64,000 bases of DNA from Rhodanobacter sp. LX-99 (lineage in GTDB: Bacteria; Pseudomonadota; Gammaproteobacteria; Xanthomonadales; Rhodanobacteraceae), in NCBI RefSeq assembly GCF_018599185.1, contig NZ_JAHFVL010000004.1:1-64000 (forward strand). Direction: 5' to 3'. Under the pieces are notes generated by a model. It saw only the letters and a list, made by a program, of their open reading frames with translations, was not told where the DNA came from and ran no database searches. The position numbers were made by a program, and so were the translations under genes. The stretch's first letter is position 1. Each line of letters starts with the position of its first letter. Of this stretch, positions 31,325 to 40,083 are shown piece after piece.

Positions 31325-31372
31325 CCACAACATCTTGTGTTCACAAGCCAGCGCTGAGACAAGCACTGGTAT
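31325..31372 (+). promoter_or_regulatory. Candidate NrdR box pair upstream of nrdJa
   Basis: CCACAACATCTTGTGT (31325-31340) matches 13 of 16 positions of the NrdR box ACACAATATATTGTGT. A weaker match (9 of 16) starts exactly 32 bases later at 31357. Paired boxes about three helical turns apart are typical for NrdR. The rest of the 350-base gap 31194-31544 contains GC-rich hairpins but no cobalamin riboswitch that I can recognise. Confidence 0.4.
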
Positions 31373-31544
31373 CGACCGTCGCACTCTTGAGGGGGAGTCG
31401 TTGTCGTCGGGAACCAGGTGGCGCATGGGCCGGGGGGCAATCCCCTGTGGTCCGTCGAGTTGCCATCGACAGCATGAGCGACATTGTCGTATCGAATAAA
31501 AAACAACGCCGGCCGCAAGGTCGCAGCGAGAGGTCAGGAAGCCG

Positions 31545-34500
31545 ATGAGCACAGTGCGTGCGCCAGCCACAAGTTCAGTCCCCAGCGCGAACGAAAGTTC
31601 AACCATGAATCCAGCCGCCAACCGTGATGCCGCCGTGGAAATCCCGCTGCAACCGGCGTCCTACGACATCTGGGACAAGAAGTATCGTCTAAAGGCGAAG
31701 TCCGGCGAGCCGGTCGACGCCACCATCGACGAGACCTACCAGCGCGTGGCGCGCGCGTTGTCCGACGTGGAAGCCAGCGACGAATTGCGCGGCCTCTGGT
31801 ACGAAAAATTCCTGTGGGCGCTGCGCCGCGGTGCGATCCCTGCCGGCCGCATCACCTCCAACGCCGGCGCGCTGGCGCACAAGCCGGCCACCTCCACCAT
31901 CAACTGCACCGTCTCCGGCACCATCCGCGACTCGATGGACGACATCCTGGAGAAGGTGCACGAGGCCGGCCTCACGCTGAAGGCCGGCTGCGGCATCGGC
32001 TACGAGTTCTCCACGCTGCGCCCGCGCGGCGCGTACGTGTCCGGCGCCGGCGCGTACACCAGCGGCCCGCTGTCGTTCATGGATATCTACGACAAGATGT
32101 GCTTCACCGTCTCCAGCGCCGGCGGCCGCCGCGGCGCGCAGATGGGTACGTTCGACATCAGCCATCCCGACGCCAAGGAATTCATCCGCGCCAAGCGCGA
32201 GGACGGCCGGCTGCGCCAGTTCAACCTCAGCCTGCTGATCACCGACGGCTTCATGGACGCGGTCGAGCACGACCAGGACTGGCCGCTGGTGTTCCCGGTG
32301 CACGTCAAGGAACAGGACGAGATCGACCTGGCCGACCCGGCCCAGGTGGTCTGGCGCGAGTGGCCCACCCACGAGAACTACGTCGACCGCGAGGACGGCC
32401 TGGTCGCCTGCAAGATCTACGGCCACATCCGCGCGCGGCACCTGTGGGACATGATCATGGTCTCGACGTACGACTACGCCGAGCCCGGTTTCATCCTGAT
32501 CGACAAGGTCAACGAGATGAACAACAACTGGTGGTGCGAGCACATCCGCGCCACCAACCCGTGCGTCACCGCCGACACCTGGGTGCAGACCGCCGAAGGC
32601 CCGCGCCAGGTCGCCGACCTGCTCGGCCGCGGCTTCATGGCGCGGGTGGACGGCCAGGACCACGCCACCGGCGCCGAGGGTTTCTTCCGCACCGCGACCA
32701 AGCCGGTGCTGGCGCTGCAGACCGAGGAAGGCCACCGCCTGCGCCTGACCGAAGACCATCGCGTGCGCCGCGTCTCACGCCTGACCCGCTGGAGCGTGGA
32801 CACCGAATGGTGCGCCGCTGGCGCGCTGCGGCCGGGCGACCGCGTGCTGCTCAACGACCATCGCGCCAACGCGCAGTGGCCCGGCGCGCTGACCGCGGAG
32901 CAGGGCTACCTGCTCGGCCTGCTGGTCGGTGACGGCACGCTCAAGCACGAGACCGCGGTGTTGTCGGCGTGGCCGCAGGCGGCCGTCGTGAACGGCTCCG
33001 TGAATCGCGGCACCCATGCGCTGATGGCCGAAGCCCTGCGCTGCGCGCAGACGCTGCCGCATCGCGCCGACTTCGCCGGCTGGTCGGAAGTGGCCGGCCG
33101 TGGCGAGTTCCGCATGAAGTCCGCCGCATTGCGCGATCTTGCCTTCGAGCTCGGCATGGACGTCGGCGACAAGGCGATCACCCCGGCGCTGGAACAGGCA
33201 TCGAGCGAGGCCTATCGCGGTTTCCTGCGCGGCTTCTTCGACGCCGACGGTTCGGTGCAGGGCAGCCAAGCCAAGGGCGTGTCCGTGCGCCTGGCGCAGT
33301 CGGACCTGCCGCGGCTGGAAGCGGTGCAGCGCATGCTGCTGCGCCTGGGCATGCCGTCGCGCATCTACCGCGATCGCCGCGCGGCCGGCGAAAGCCGACT
33401 GCCGGACGGCCACGGCGGCACGCGGGCATACGCCACCCAGGCCCAGCACGAGCTGGTCGTCGCCGGCGAGTCGCTGCAGCGCTTCGCCGAGCTGATCGGC
33501 TTCGCTGACACCGACAAGGCCACGCGCCTCAAGGCGGCCCTGTCCGGTTACAAGCGCACCCTCAACCGCGCACGTTTCGTCGCCACCGTGGCCTCGCTGC
33601 AGGCTGATGGCGTCGAGGACGTCTACGACGTGCAGGTGCCGGGCATCAACACCTTCGACGGCAACGGCCTGCACGCGCACAACTGCGGCGAACAGCCCTT
33701 GCCGCCGTACGGCTCGTGCCTGCTCGGCTCGATCAACTTGACCACCTTCGTGCGCGATCCGTTCGGCCCGAAGGCGCGCTTCGACTGGGACGAGTACCGC
33801 GAGGTGGTCAAGGTGTTCACCCGCATGCTCGACAACGTGGTCGAGATCAACGGCCTGCCGCTGGAGCAGCAGCGCAACGAGATCATGGGCAAGCGCCGCC
33901 ACGGCATGGGCTTCCTCGGCCTGGGTTCCACCGTGACCATGCTGAAGATGCGCTACGGGTCGGCCGACGCGGTGAGCTTCACCGAGGACGTCTCGCGCGA
34001 GATGGCCGTGGCCGGCTGGGAAGTCGCGCTGGAACTGGCCAAGGAAAAGGGCGCCGCACCGATCCTGCTGCGCGACTACACCGTCACCGGCGACATGCTG
34101 CGCAAGCGCCCGGAAATGGCGAAGGACGGCTACAAGGTCGGCGACGCCATCCCCGGCCGCGTGCTGCACGCCAGGTACAGCCGCTACATGCAGCGCATCG
34201 CCACGGTGGCGCCGAACCTGGTCGAGCAGCTGGCCGAGACCGGCGCGCGCTTCACCCACCACAGCTCGATCGCGCCCACCGGCACGATCAGCCTGAGCCT
34301 GGCCAACAACGCCAGCAACGGCATCGAGCCCAGCTTCGCCCACAGCTATTCGCGCAACGTGATCCGCGAGGGCAAGAAGTCCAAGGAAAAGATCGAGGTG
34401 CTCAGCTACGAGCTGCTGGCCTACCGCGCCCTGATCAACGCCGACGCCAAGGTGTCCACCGACGAGGCGGCCAACAAGCTGCCGGACTACTTCGTTTCCG

Positions 34501-34865
34501 CCGACGACATCAGCCCGAAACAGCACGTGGACATCCAGGCCGCCTCGCAGAAGTGGATCGACTCGTCGATCTCCAAGACCGCCAACGTGCCCACCGACTA
34601 CCCCTACGAGGACTTCAAGGACATCTACTTCTACGCCTACAAGCAGGGCCTGAAGGGATGCACCACGTTCCGCTTCAACCCCGCCGCGTTCCAGGGCGTG
34701 CTGGTCAAGGAAGCGGACCTTGAAAGCACCCTCTACCGCTTCGAGCTCGAAGACGGTAGCGTTGTCGAACTGAAAGGCAATGAGCAGGTGGAATACGACG
34801 GCGAAATGCACTCCGCCGCCAACCTCTTCGATGCCTTGAAGGAAGGCTACTACGGCAAGTTCTGA
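31545..34865 (+). CDS. nrdJ: Adenosylcobalamin-dependent ribonucleotide reductase large part (NrdJa) with in-frame intein
   Basis: Class II reductase that makes deoxyribonucleotides with a B12-derived radical. The 1,106-residue precursor contains a 374-residue intein (residues 340-713); the spliced protein is 732 residues. The exteins join as ATNP + CGEQPLP, the active-site loop whose Cys carries the thiyl radical. The N-extein has the typical [16 protein letters not shown] and [10 protein letters not shown], and the C-extein has [10 protein letters not shown]. The C-terminal CxxC redox tail is absent here and is encoded by the separate nrdJb gene downstream, as in Pseudomonas. AGGAAG precedes ATG 31545. 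Confidence 0.95.
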   Translation: MSTVRAPATSSVPSANESSTMNPAANRDAAVEIPLQPASYDIWDKKYRLKAKSGEPVDATIDETYQRVARALSDVEASDELRGLWYEKFLWALRRGAIPAGRITSNAGALAHKPATSTINCTVSGTIRDSMDDILEKVHEAGLTLKAGCGIGYEFSTLRPRGAYVSGAGAYTSGPLSFMDIYDKMCFTVSSAGGRRGAQMGTFDISHPDAKEFIRAKREDGRLRQFNLSLLITDGFMDAVEHDQDWPLVFPVHVKEQDEIDLADPAQVVWREWPTHENYVDREDGLVACKIYGHIRARHLWDMIMVSTYDYAEPGFILIDKVNEMNNNWWCEHIRATNPCVTADTWVQTAEGPRQVADLLGRGFMARVDGQDHATGAEGFFRTATKPVLALQTEEGHRLRLTEDHRVRRVSRLTRWSVDTEWCAAGALRPGDRVLLNDHRANAQWPGALTAEQGYLLGLLVGDGTLKHETAVLSAWPQAAVVNGSVNRGTHALMAEALRCAQTLPHRADFAGWSEVAGRGEFRMKSAALRDLAFELGMDVGDKAITPALEQASSEAYRGFLRGFFDADGSVQGSQAKGVSVRLAQSDLPRLEAVQRMLLRLGMPSRIYRDRRAAGESRLPDGHGGTRAYATQAQHELVVAGESLQRFAELIGFADTDKATRLKAALSGYKRTLNRARFVATVASLQADGVEDVYDVQVPGINTFDGNGLHAHNCGEQPLPPYGSCLLGSINLTTFVRDPFGPKARFDWDEYREVVKVFTRMLDNVVEINGLPLEQQRNEIMGKRRHGMGFLGLGSTVTMLKMRYGSADAVSFTEDVSREMAVAGWEVALELAKEKGAAPILLRDYTVTGDMLRKRPEMAKDGYKVGDAIPGRVLHARYSRYMQRIATVAPNLVEQLAETGARFTHHSSIAPTGTISLSLANNASNGIEPSFAHSYSRNVIREGKKSKEKIEVLSYELLAYRALINADAKVSTDEAANKLPDYFVSADDISPKQHVDIQAASQKWIDSSISKTANVPTDYPYEDFKDIYFYAYKQGLKGCTTFRFNPAAFQGVLVKEADLESTLYRFELEDGSVVELKGNEQVEYDGEMHSAANLFDALKEGYYGKF
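32562..33683 (+). mobile_element. Intein with LAGLIDADG homing endonuclease inside nrdJa
   Basis: The insertion starts with Cys ([17 protein letters not shown], splicing block A) and ends with GLHAHN followed by Cys+1 (blocks F/G). Block B is LTEDHRV (intein residues 62-68). Two dodecapeptides are present: [10 protein letters not shown] (116-125) and [10 protein letters not shown] (221-230). Both keep an acidic residue, so endonuclease activity is possible. Length is 374 residues. Removal restores an uninterrupted NPCGEQ motif, which is the strongest evidence for protein splicing. Insertion into the most conserved site of the host gene is typical for homing elements. Confidence 0.95.
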
Positions 34866-34868
34866 ACC

Positions 34869-34890
34869 GCCGCACGCCCCCGCGTGCGGC
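34869..34890 (+). other. Hairpin after nrdJa
   Basis: GCCGCACGC/GCGTGCGGC forms a perfect 9-bp stem with a 4-nt loop four bases after the nrdJa stop. No T-run follows. It may stabilise the 3' end or attenuate transcription into the histone-like gene. Confidence 0.5.
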
Positions 34891-34923
34891 AACTCAAGCG
34901 GTCCACCGGAGGGGAACACCAGC

Positions 34924-35586
34924 ATGTCCATCGATAACGAAACCGAAGCGAGCACCACCACCACCACGCCGGCCGCCGCCGAGGCGCCTGCCGTCGTCCT
35001 GCCGGTTCTGCCGGAAGTGCCGCCGGCACCGCCGGTTGCCGCACCCGCGCCGGCAAAGAAGAAGCCGGCAGCGAAGAAGAAGGCCGCCCCGAAGAAGGCC
35101 GCGGCCAAGAAGGCTGCGCCGAAGAAGGCTGCTGCAAAGAAGAAGGCAGCGCCCAAGAAGGCTGCGGCGAAAAAGGCCGCGCCGAAGAAGGCTGCCGCCA
35201 AGAAAGCCGTGAAGAAGGCGGCGAAGAAAGTCGCCAAAAAGGTCGCGAAGAAAGCGGCGGTGAAGAAGACCGCCGCGAAGAAGGCCGTCAAGAAGGCAGC
35301 CAAGAAAGTTGTCAAGAAGGCCGGCGCCGCGAAGAAAGCGGTGAAGAAGGTCGCGAAGAAAGTCGCCAAGGTGGTGAAGAAGAAAGCCGCCAAGGCCGCA
35401 AAGAAGGTCAGCAGCAAGAAGACGGCCGGCAAGAAGGCCGCACCGAAAAAGGCGGCAGCGAAGAAGTCCGCCAGCAAGAAAGCCGTCGCCAAGACGGCCA
35501 AGAGGTCCACTGCCAGCAAGAAGGCGAGCGTCAAGTCGGCAGCGCGCAAGCCTGCCGGCAAGAAGGCCGCTGCAAAACGGAAGTGA
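34924..35586 (+). CDS. Histone H1-like Lys/Ala-rich DNA-binding protein
   Basis: 220-residue protein. Residues 1-45 are acidic and Pro/Ala-rich. From about residue 46 on it is almost wholly Lys and Ala in repeated [16 protein letters not shown] and AVKKAAKK units, resembling the C-terminal tail of eukaryotic linker histone and bacterial AlgP/Hc1-type proteins. It probably binds DNA without sequence preference and compacts or protects the nucleoid. It is wedged between nrdJa and nrdJb and preceded by CCGGAGGGG; a strong terminator follows. The repetitive codons make it prone to length change. Confidence 0.85.
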   Translation: MSIDNETEASTTTTTPAAAEAPAVVLPVLPEVPPAPPVAAPAPAKKKPAAKKKAAPKKAAAKKAAPKKAAAKKKAAPKKAAAKKAAPKKAAAKKAVKKAAKKVAKKVAKKAAVKKTAAKKAVKKAAKKVVKKAGAAKKAVKKVAKKVAKVVKKKAAKAAKKVSSKKTAGKKAAPKKAAAKKSASKKAVAKTAKRSTASKKASVKSAARKPAGKKAAAKRK

Positions 35587-35594
35587 GCGACACC

Positions 35595-35631
35595 GCATGC
35601 GGCCCGGCCACGCGCCGGGCCGCATGCTTTT
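35595..35631 (+). terminator. Rho-independent terminator after the histone-like gene
   Basis: A perfect 14-bp stem, GCATGCGGCCCGGC with its complement at 35614-35627, has a 5-nt loop and is followed by TTTTCG. It lies between the histone-like gene and nrdJb, so nrdJb needs read-through or its own promoter in the remaining roughly 50 bases. Confidence 0.82.
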
Positions 35632-35684
35632 CGCAGCACGCCGCGTCCACACCGGCACCAACACTCGATAAAGAAGCGAACACC

Positions 35685-36434
35685 ATGGCGATCAAGATCG
35701 ACAAGAAGATCACCGGCTACAACGTGGTCAAACCCGAAGACAAGGTTGCCGCCACCCCGGTCGCCGCCGCCGCGCCGAAAGAGGCGCCGACGGCCGAAGT
35801 GATCCAGATGCACGAAAGCGTCGAGCGGCCCGAGACCCTGGTCGGCTCCACCTTCAAGATCAAGTCGCCGCTGTTCGAGCACGCGTTGTACGTCACCATC
35901 AACGACATCGTGCTCAACGCCGGCACCAAGCATGAGCTGCGCCGCCCGTTCGAGATCTTCATCAACTCGAAGAACATGGACCACTTCCAGTGGATCGTGG
36001 CGCTCACCCGCATCCTCTCCGCCGTGTTCCGCAAGGGCGGCGACGTCACCTTCATCGTGGAAGAGCTGAAAGCCGTGTTCGACCCCCGCGGCGGCTACTT
36101 CAAGGCCGGCGGCGTCTACATGCCCAGCATCGTCGCCGAGATCGGCGGCGTGATCGAACAGCACATGAAGAACATCGGGCTGATCCACGATCCGGAGATG
36201 GACGAGGCGACGCGTAAGCTGATTGCCGAGAAGCGTGCGGCGTATGAGCAGGCCGGCGCAAAAAAAAACTCTGACGTGAGCAAGGCGGCTTCGGCCGCGA
36301 CAGCCTCCAGCGATACCGAATCCAACGGCTTCCCACCCGGCGCCACGCTGTGCCAGAAGTGCAATACGCAGGCGCTGGTGCTGATGGACGGGTGTCAGAC
36401 TTGCTTGAATTGTGGGTATTCGAAGTGCGGGTGA
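35685..36434 (+). CDS. nrdJb: Ribonucleotide reductase class II C-terminal part NrdJb
   Basis: 249-residue separate C-terminal subunit of the B12-dependent reductase, homologous to Pseudomonas NrdJb. The conserved core RRPFEIFINSKNMDHFQWIV and FRKGGDVTFIVEEL matches the family. The C-terminus carries the redox-active cysteine tail: CQKCNT and CQTCLNCGYSKCG. It is thought to complete the active site and re-reduce NrdJa. The start ATG 35685 follows the family N-terminus (MAIKIDKKITGYNV); the frame extends 5' into the terminator without a plausible start. Confidence 0.93.
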   Translation: MAIKIDKKITGYNVVKPEDKVAATPVAAAAPKEAPTAEVIQMHESVERPETLVGSTFKIKSPLFEHALYVTINDIVLNAGTKHELRRPFEIFINSKNMDHFQWIVALTRILSAVFRKGGDVTFIVEELKAVFDPRGGYFKAGGVYMPSIVAEIGGVIEQHMKNIGLIHDPEMDEATRKLIAEKRAAYEQAGAKKNSDVSKAASAATASSDTESNGFPPGATLCQKCNTQALVLMDGCQTCLNCGYSKCG

Positions 36435-36460
36435 ATGTGCGCATACGAGCGAATTGAGCA

Positions 36461-36492
36461 AAAGGTGGCAGTCATGCCGCCCTTTTTATTTT
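36461..36492 (+). terminator. Rho-independent terminator after nrdJb
   Basis: AAAGGTGGCA and TGCCGCCTTT (36461-36470 and 36475-36484) form a 10-bp stem with one G-U pair and a GTCA loop, followed by TTTATTTT. The rest of the gap to the DarG gene (36493-36614) shows no feature. Confidence 0.82.
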
Positions 36493-36614
36493 GCGCAATT
36501 CCTCGCGGTAAGTTTTCACTTATCGGTGAGGCCGCTCAGGCTAACGCACCCGAGCTTCCTCGCACGGTCAGGCGATGCACTTCAGAGTTAACTCGCGCCC
36601 ACTGGTTTCGGCAG

Positions 36615-37727
36615 TCACGCGGCTTCCGGCAAGTCATCGCTCAGATCCAAGCCCATCCAGCCAAGCAGTACCAGGCTGCGAATCGCATGGGCGACAGCGA
36701 GTCGCTTCTCATCCGAGTCCCAAGCCTTCTTCCATTCAAGGATATAACTGTAGAGTTGCTGCTCGCTGACCTTCTGGTTCGGGTGCGCTGCCTTGAGTTG
36801 CCGGCTGGCATACAGAACGGTCATCACCTCTTCAGCCTGTTCGGTGCTCTTGATGCGGCTGAAAAGGTCTACTGTCTTGGCGATTTTTCGTTCGTAGGGA
36901 CGATAGGCGACCTCAAGCTTTGCACGCTCTTTCTCGTACTGGGGCGTTGCCCGCAGCGAGATCATCCGGCCGAGCGGCTGTTCGTGCAGCCAGTTGCGGT
37001 TGGCAAGATCGGCCAAGGCGGGATTCACATCATCGGAAAAGGGGCCATAGCTGCCCTTGCCGAATTGGAATCCGGTAGGTACGCCCATCTCGGTGACGAC
37101 GTAGCAAATCTTCTGGAAGATCGTCCGCCCCACCGGATTGGCGTACGGCTGCCGTTGCAAACGTAGCAAGACCTCCATCAGCACGGTCCACGATGGATTC
37201 GCCCTCTCGTGTCTCCGACCTTTGCCATCCAACGTCATTTGCGACGGACTCGCCAGGAAATCGGGTTCCAGCTGCGAACGCGGCGTGCCGTAGGGCGCGT
37301 AGACTTCCACGTCGACAGGCAGGTAGGCGAGTTTGCGATAGATCAGTGGGCCGACCTCTTCCCAGCCCAGGCCGCCATTGCCGCATCCGAGCGGCGGCAG
37401 GGCGATGCTGCGGATATCCCATTTGTCGAGGTGTGCAGCGAGGTAATCCAGGCCTGCTTCTATGTCGGCGATGCGCGAGGGCGAGCGCCAATGGCGCTTG
37501 GTTGGGAAGTTGAGGATCCAGGCACCCGTCGCGTCGCGGTACGGGTACGGCTCGCCGATGCGCACCCGGCCATCTTTGCAGCGGGATGCATAGTCCTTGA
37601 ACATCGCCGGGTAGCGCTTCCTGAATTCCTGCGCGATACCTTTTCCCATGACGCCCACGCAGTTGACCGTATTCACCAAGACTTGCGCTTGGCTGGTAAA
37701 GAGGTCGCCGATGAGTGCCTTGAACAT
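36615..37727 (-). CDS. darG: DarG-like macrodomain antitoxin
   Basis: 370-residue protein with an N-terminal macrodomain (about 1-150), a linker and a C-terminal helical domain. The ligand-binding segments read NTVNCVGVMGKGIAQEF and PPLGCGNGGLGW, as in DarG, which removes ADP-ribose from thymidines in DNA. The C-terminal part (SWTVLMEVLLRLQ, YGPFSDDVNPAL) resembles the DarG/SocA-like domain that binds and neutralises DarT. Normally darT lies directly upstream; here only its last codons remain (37740-37831), so this is an orphan antitoxin unless a partner is elsewhere. Confidence 0.88.
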   Translation of the reverse strand: MFKALIGDLFTSQAQVLVNTVNCVGVMGKGIAQEFRKRYPAMFKDYASRCKDGRVRIGEPYPYRDATGAWILNFPTKRHWRSPSRIADIEAGLDYLAAHLDKWDIRSIALPPLGCGNGGLGWEEVGPLIYRKLAYLPVDVEVYAPYGTPRSQLEPDFLASPSQMTLDGKGRRHERANPSWTVLMEVLLRLQRQPYANPVGRTIFQKICYVVTEMGVPTGFQFGKGSYGPFSDDVNPALADLANRNWLHEQPLGRMISLRATPQYEKERAKLEVAYRPYERKIAKTVDLFSRIKSTEQAEEVMTVLYASRQLKAAHPNQKVSEQQLYSYILEWKKAWDSDEKRLAVAHAIRSLVLLGWMGLDLSDDLPEAA

Positions 37728-37739
37728 GATTGCAATCCG

Positions 37740-37831
37740 TCAACGGAAGAATAAAGCCGGATTGACGCTGACCGGCAGCGTGAACCCGAGCGCGGACAGC
37801 TTGTCTCGTGCAGCAGCGTCCACAACGTGTG
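37740..37831 (-). pseudogene. darT: 3' remnant of a DarT-like ADP-ribosyltransferase gene
   Basis: An open frame of 30 codons ends with a stop 12 bases before darG. It reads AHVVDAAARDKLSALGFTLP then VSVNPALFFR. This resembles the C-terminus of DarT toxins, which end in a PV-x-V-x-P-x-(W/F)-(Y/F)-F pattern. The frame is cut exactly where direct repeat A begins (37832). The catalytic N-terminal part is missing, so no toxin is made. The short length limits certainty. Confidence 0.6.
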
Positions 37832-37931
37832 CGAAACCGGGACGGAGGAGGTTAAATCGTTTGGTTCCTGAGTTCATCGTGCTCTGGCCTTCTGCTTAAC
37901 TTCCTCCGTCCCGATTTCGGTCCCGATTTCG
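37832..37931. repeat. 100-bp direct repeat, copy A, with internal inverted repeat
   Basis: Identical to 38685-38784 except for one base. It has near-perfect 24-bp termini in inverted orientation (CGGGACGGAGGAGGTTAA versus TTAACTTCCTCCGTCCCG) around a 40-base loop, then a short CCCGATTTCG duplication. Copy A cuts the DarT-like frame and provides the last 12 codons and stop of the neighbouring nuclease gene. It looks like a REP/BIME-type palindromic element or a short non-autonomous insertion. Confidence 0.85.
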
Positions 37932-38501
37932 AACGGCCGGCATCGTGATCGCGGGGGGACGTTCTTCTGCGGGGCTGGTTGATGAGGAGAGAGTCGCAGT
38001 ACCCAGTTTAGGATAGATCTGGCGCCCGGCACTAAACGCCTTTTTAGAGCGGGCGACATACCATGCGTTCATTCTGATATCCCAGCTTCGAGCAGCACAG
38101 AATTGTTGCCAGTCAAGTTCGATGACGCGCTCCAGAGCGAGCTCGTCATTAACCAGCACAATGAGGATGAATTCGAACAGCTGCCGATCTCTGTCTGACG
38201 GATCCGGGTAAATGGTTCCCGTCTTCCTGGCTTTCTGGAGAGTTTTGATGGAGTAGCGGTTTCCTTCCCGAGATATAGCATCGATGTTCTTGGTGCCGCG
38301 GGGAGCGGCGGCGAGCAAAGAGAGGTCCGGTCGCTCTTTAAACAAAGAGATGGCAAGCTTTTCGCCGATTTCCCCGACATTGAAATTCAGGCCGCGTTTC
38401 CTCGCCTCTGTGTCAACAGCGGCACGTAGTTCCATAAGCTGTACGTCGCTGAGGGAATGCAGGTCTGCAGGTTCCCTGGAAATCTTGTTGTCACTCTTCA
38501 T
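37896..38501 (-). CDS. Predicted PD-(D/E)XK restriction endonuclease-like protein
   Basis: 201-residue protein with a likely nuclease core: VGEIGEKLAISLF provides an early Glu, and GTKNIDAISREGNRYSIKTL provides the Asp...S-I-K pattern of PD-(D/E)XK folds. It overlaps the end of a Vsr fragment by 11 bases, the layout of a methyltransferase-vsr-endonuclease operon. The C-terminal 12 or so residues (RNRDRNRDGGS) come from direct repeat A, so the native end is probably lost. Activity and specificity are unknown. Confidence 0.6.
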   Translation of the reverse strand: MKSDNKISREPADLHSLSDVQLMELRAAVDTEARKRGLNFNVGEIGEKLAISLFKERPDLSLLAAAPRGTKNIDAISREGNRYSIKTLQKARKTGTIYPDPSDRDRQLFEFILIVLVNDELALERVIELDWQQFCAARSWDIRMNAWYVARSKKAFSAGRQIYPKLGTATLSSSTSPAEERPPAITMPAVRNRDRNRDGGS

Positions 38502-38730
38502 GCGTTCTGGCCGCTCCCCGGATATTGATCAATATAGCCTCCTCCGACAGCAGGAATGCTCGGCATTGTCTGATTACTTCGTCTTCGGGGAGCCTGGCGG
38601 GACCTTTGAGGCTGCACCCCCATACATTTGCAACGCGCCATCCCGACTCCAGCAGGACAGTCGTGGTCCGCTCATCCCCGAAACCGAAATCGGGACGGAG
38701 GAGGTTAAATCGTTTGGTTCCTGAGTTCAT
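38491..38730 (-). pseudogene. vsr: Truncated Vsr (very short patch repair) endonuclease
   Basis: The C-terminal half of a Vsr-like enzyme is visible (ERTTTVLLESGWRVANVWGC, then SLKGPARLPEDEVIRQC). The N-terminal half with the catalytic Asp and zinc ligands is absent. The first 20 codons of the open frame (MNSGTKRFNLLRPDF) derive from direct repeat B. The truncation point coincides with the repeat edge at 38684/38685. A full-length Vsr lies at 44393-44872. Confidence 0.75.
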
Positions 38731-38784
38731 CGTGCTCTGGCCTTCTGCTTAACTTCCTCCGTCCCGATTTCGGTCCCGATTTCG
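38685..38784. repeat. 100-bp direct repeat, copy B, with internal inverted repeat
   Basis: Second copy of the element at 37832-37931, in the same orientation at a distance of 853 bases and with one difference. It interrupts the vsr gene fragment. The two copies bracket a 753-base remnant of a restriction operon. Confidence 0.85.
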
Positions 38785-39210
38785 CGAGCCCATCGGCTCG
38801 ATCACGCGCCGGCTCGACATTCGGAATCATGCGAAATACGAAGGAGCGAGGGCTCTAGCCTAAGCGTAGGCGTCACCGGTGAGAAGAAGACAGCAAATCT
38901 CCGGCGGCGAACTTTCACAGCTTGGGGATCCACGACATACCGCGTCGGCGCGGCGCCTCCCCATTGCGTGGAGCGCCGACTTTTCGCCCAGCCTGTCGTC
39001 CGATACTGTCGATGGCGAACCAGATCACGTCGGTGCCGTGCTTGCGGTCCACACATAGCTCGGTCCGCAACCCGTGGGCAGAGTCGGAATGGCCCACGTG
39101 CGCACGCCATCGCCGAATGGGTCGTTGCGACAGCTTGGCGCCGACGTGGCCAGCATCTGCACGACGAGGCCGTAGCGGCAGAAGAAATTAAAGAGGACGT
39201 CGAGTTGCAG
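38785..39210. other. Gene-poor remnant region
   Basis: No convincing intact gene. On the - strand a frame running from about 39170 to 38915 has protein-like composition (LRTELCVDRKHGTDVIWFAI) but no start with a ribosome site and no recognisable family. It may be the end of another truncated gene between repeat B and the kinase operon. Confidence 0.35.
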
Positions 39211-40059
39211 CTAATCGCCTTGTGGGTGGCCCCCACCATTACGGTCGTTCCACCATGCATGCAGCAGCATTTCACCGAGCAGGACAGAGGCGTCCACTTG
39301 CCGTCTTGAGCCCTCCAATTGCTCTACCAGTCGCCTCTGCAGCTCCTCGCCGAAAGGATCCGTTGCAAAGGTGCCGCCAGTTCTTCTGGGAGTCCATCGG
39401 GCCAGCCGTTCGATTTCCCGGATGTCCAGGCCATCGACTTGCTCTTTCAGGATCCGCAGCAGGTCTTCCAGTGGCAGTTCCGAAGTTCTGATCCAGGAAG
39501 GATCGAGCCCGACTAGCGAGCCCAGTTCTTCTACGGAAAACCCCAATGCCTGCATTCCTTCCGGGGTGAGCGCGGACCGAGGGCAGGCATGAAAGGGAAA
39601 TCGCTTCGTACAAGCAATCACCACTTGTGCCAGTTTGGCGATATGTTCCCTGCAGCAGTCGGTGACATCCCTGTGCAGAAGTGTGTCCGGAACCTGATCC
39701 TCGGTCCCAGCGAAGCAGTGGCTCCAGCGTCGGGATGCGCCATGGCCACGGCTGACGCCAACCAGCGAGATGCGTCCTTCCTTCTGCGAATAGTTGCGCA
39801 GCTTCAGGAAGAATCGCATTGCCGGGTCACGCGACATTGCCGTCTGCTGCATGGCCCACCATGTGTCGAAGCCGGGAACTCGCGCCATCTCTTTCTGGGT
39901 CAGAAAGGTGACGCTTCGGGAGGCGGATACGAAGGCATTGAGGCAATATCCGAACTCGGCGCCTCCACGCCTTCGCATCAGGCCTGTGAAGTATTCGGCT
40001 TCGAGAAGCCGTTCCTCCACCAAAAGGAGACTGGTGAGCGGACGACGGGACTTGGTCAT
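39211..40059 (-). CDS. Uncharacterised protein, last gene of the kinase/receiver operon
   Basis: 282-residue protein of no family that I recognise. It is soluble-looking, with Cys/His clusters around DVTDCCREHIAKLAQ and FPFHACPRSALTP, an LGSLVGLDPSWIRTSELPL region and a basic N-terminus. It follows the receiver-domain gene after 24 bases on the same strand, which suggests a shared function in the predicted defence system. ATG 40059 is preferred; a TTG at 40083 would overlap the upstream stop region. Confidence 0.6.
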   Translation of the reverse strand: MTKSRRPLTSLLLVEERLLEAEYFTGLMRRRGGAEFGYCLNAFVSASRSVTFLTQKEMARVPGFDTWWAMQQTAMSRDPAMRFFLKLRNYSQKEGRISLVGVSRGHGASRRWSHCFAGTEDQVPDTLLHRDVTDCCREHIAKLAQVVIACTKRFPFHACPRSALTPEGMQALGFSVEELGSLVGLDPSWIRTSELPLEDLLRILKEQVDGLDIREIERLARWTPRRTGGTFATDPFGEELQRRLVEQLEGSRRQVDASVLLGEMLLHAWWNDRNGGGHPQGD

Positions 40060-40083
40060 GCTTCTGCCAAGTTCGTGACCCAA

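Noticed and set aside
31390..31500. Possible cobalamin riboswitch upstream of the B12-dependent reductase (GGGAACCAGGTGG and AATCCCC words)
   Set aside because: The order and spacing of the B12-box core are wrong, and no GCCACTG segment or closing B12 box is found. A covariance-model search (RF00174) would settle it.
37832..38784. Integron attC sites (GTTAAAT and GCTTAAC words within the direct repeats)
   Set aside because: The two words are in the reverse order for attC (GTTRRRY comes before RYYYAAC), and no integrase is present.
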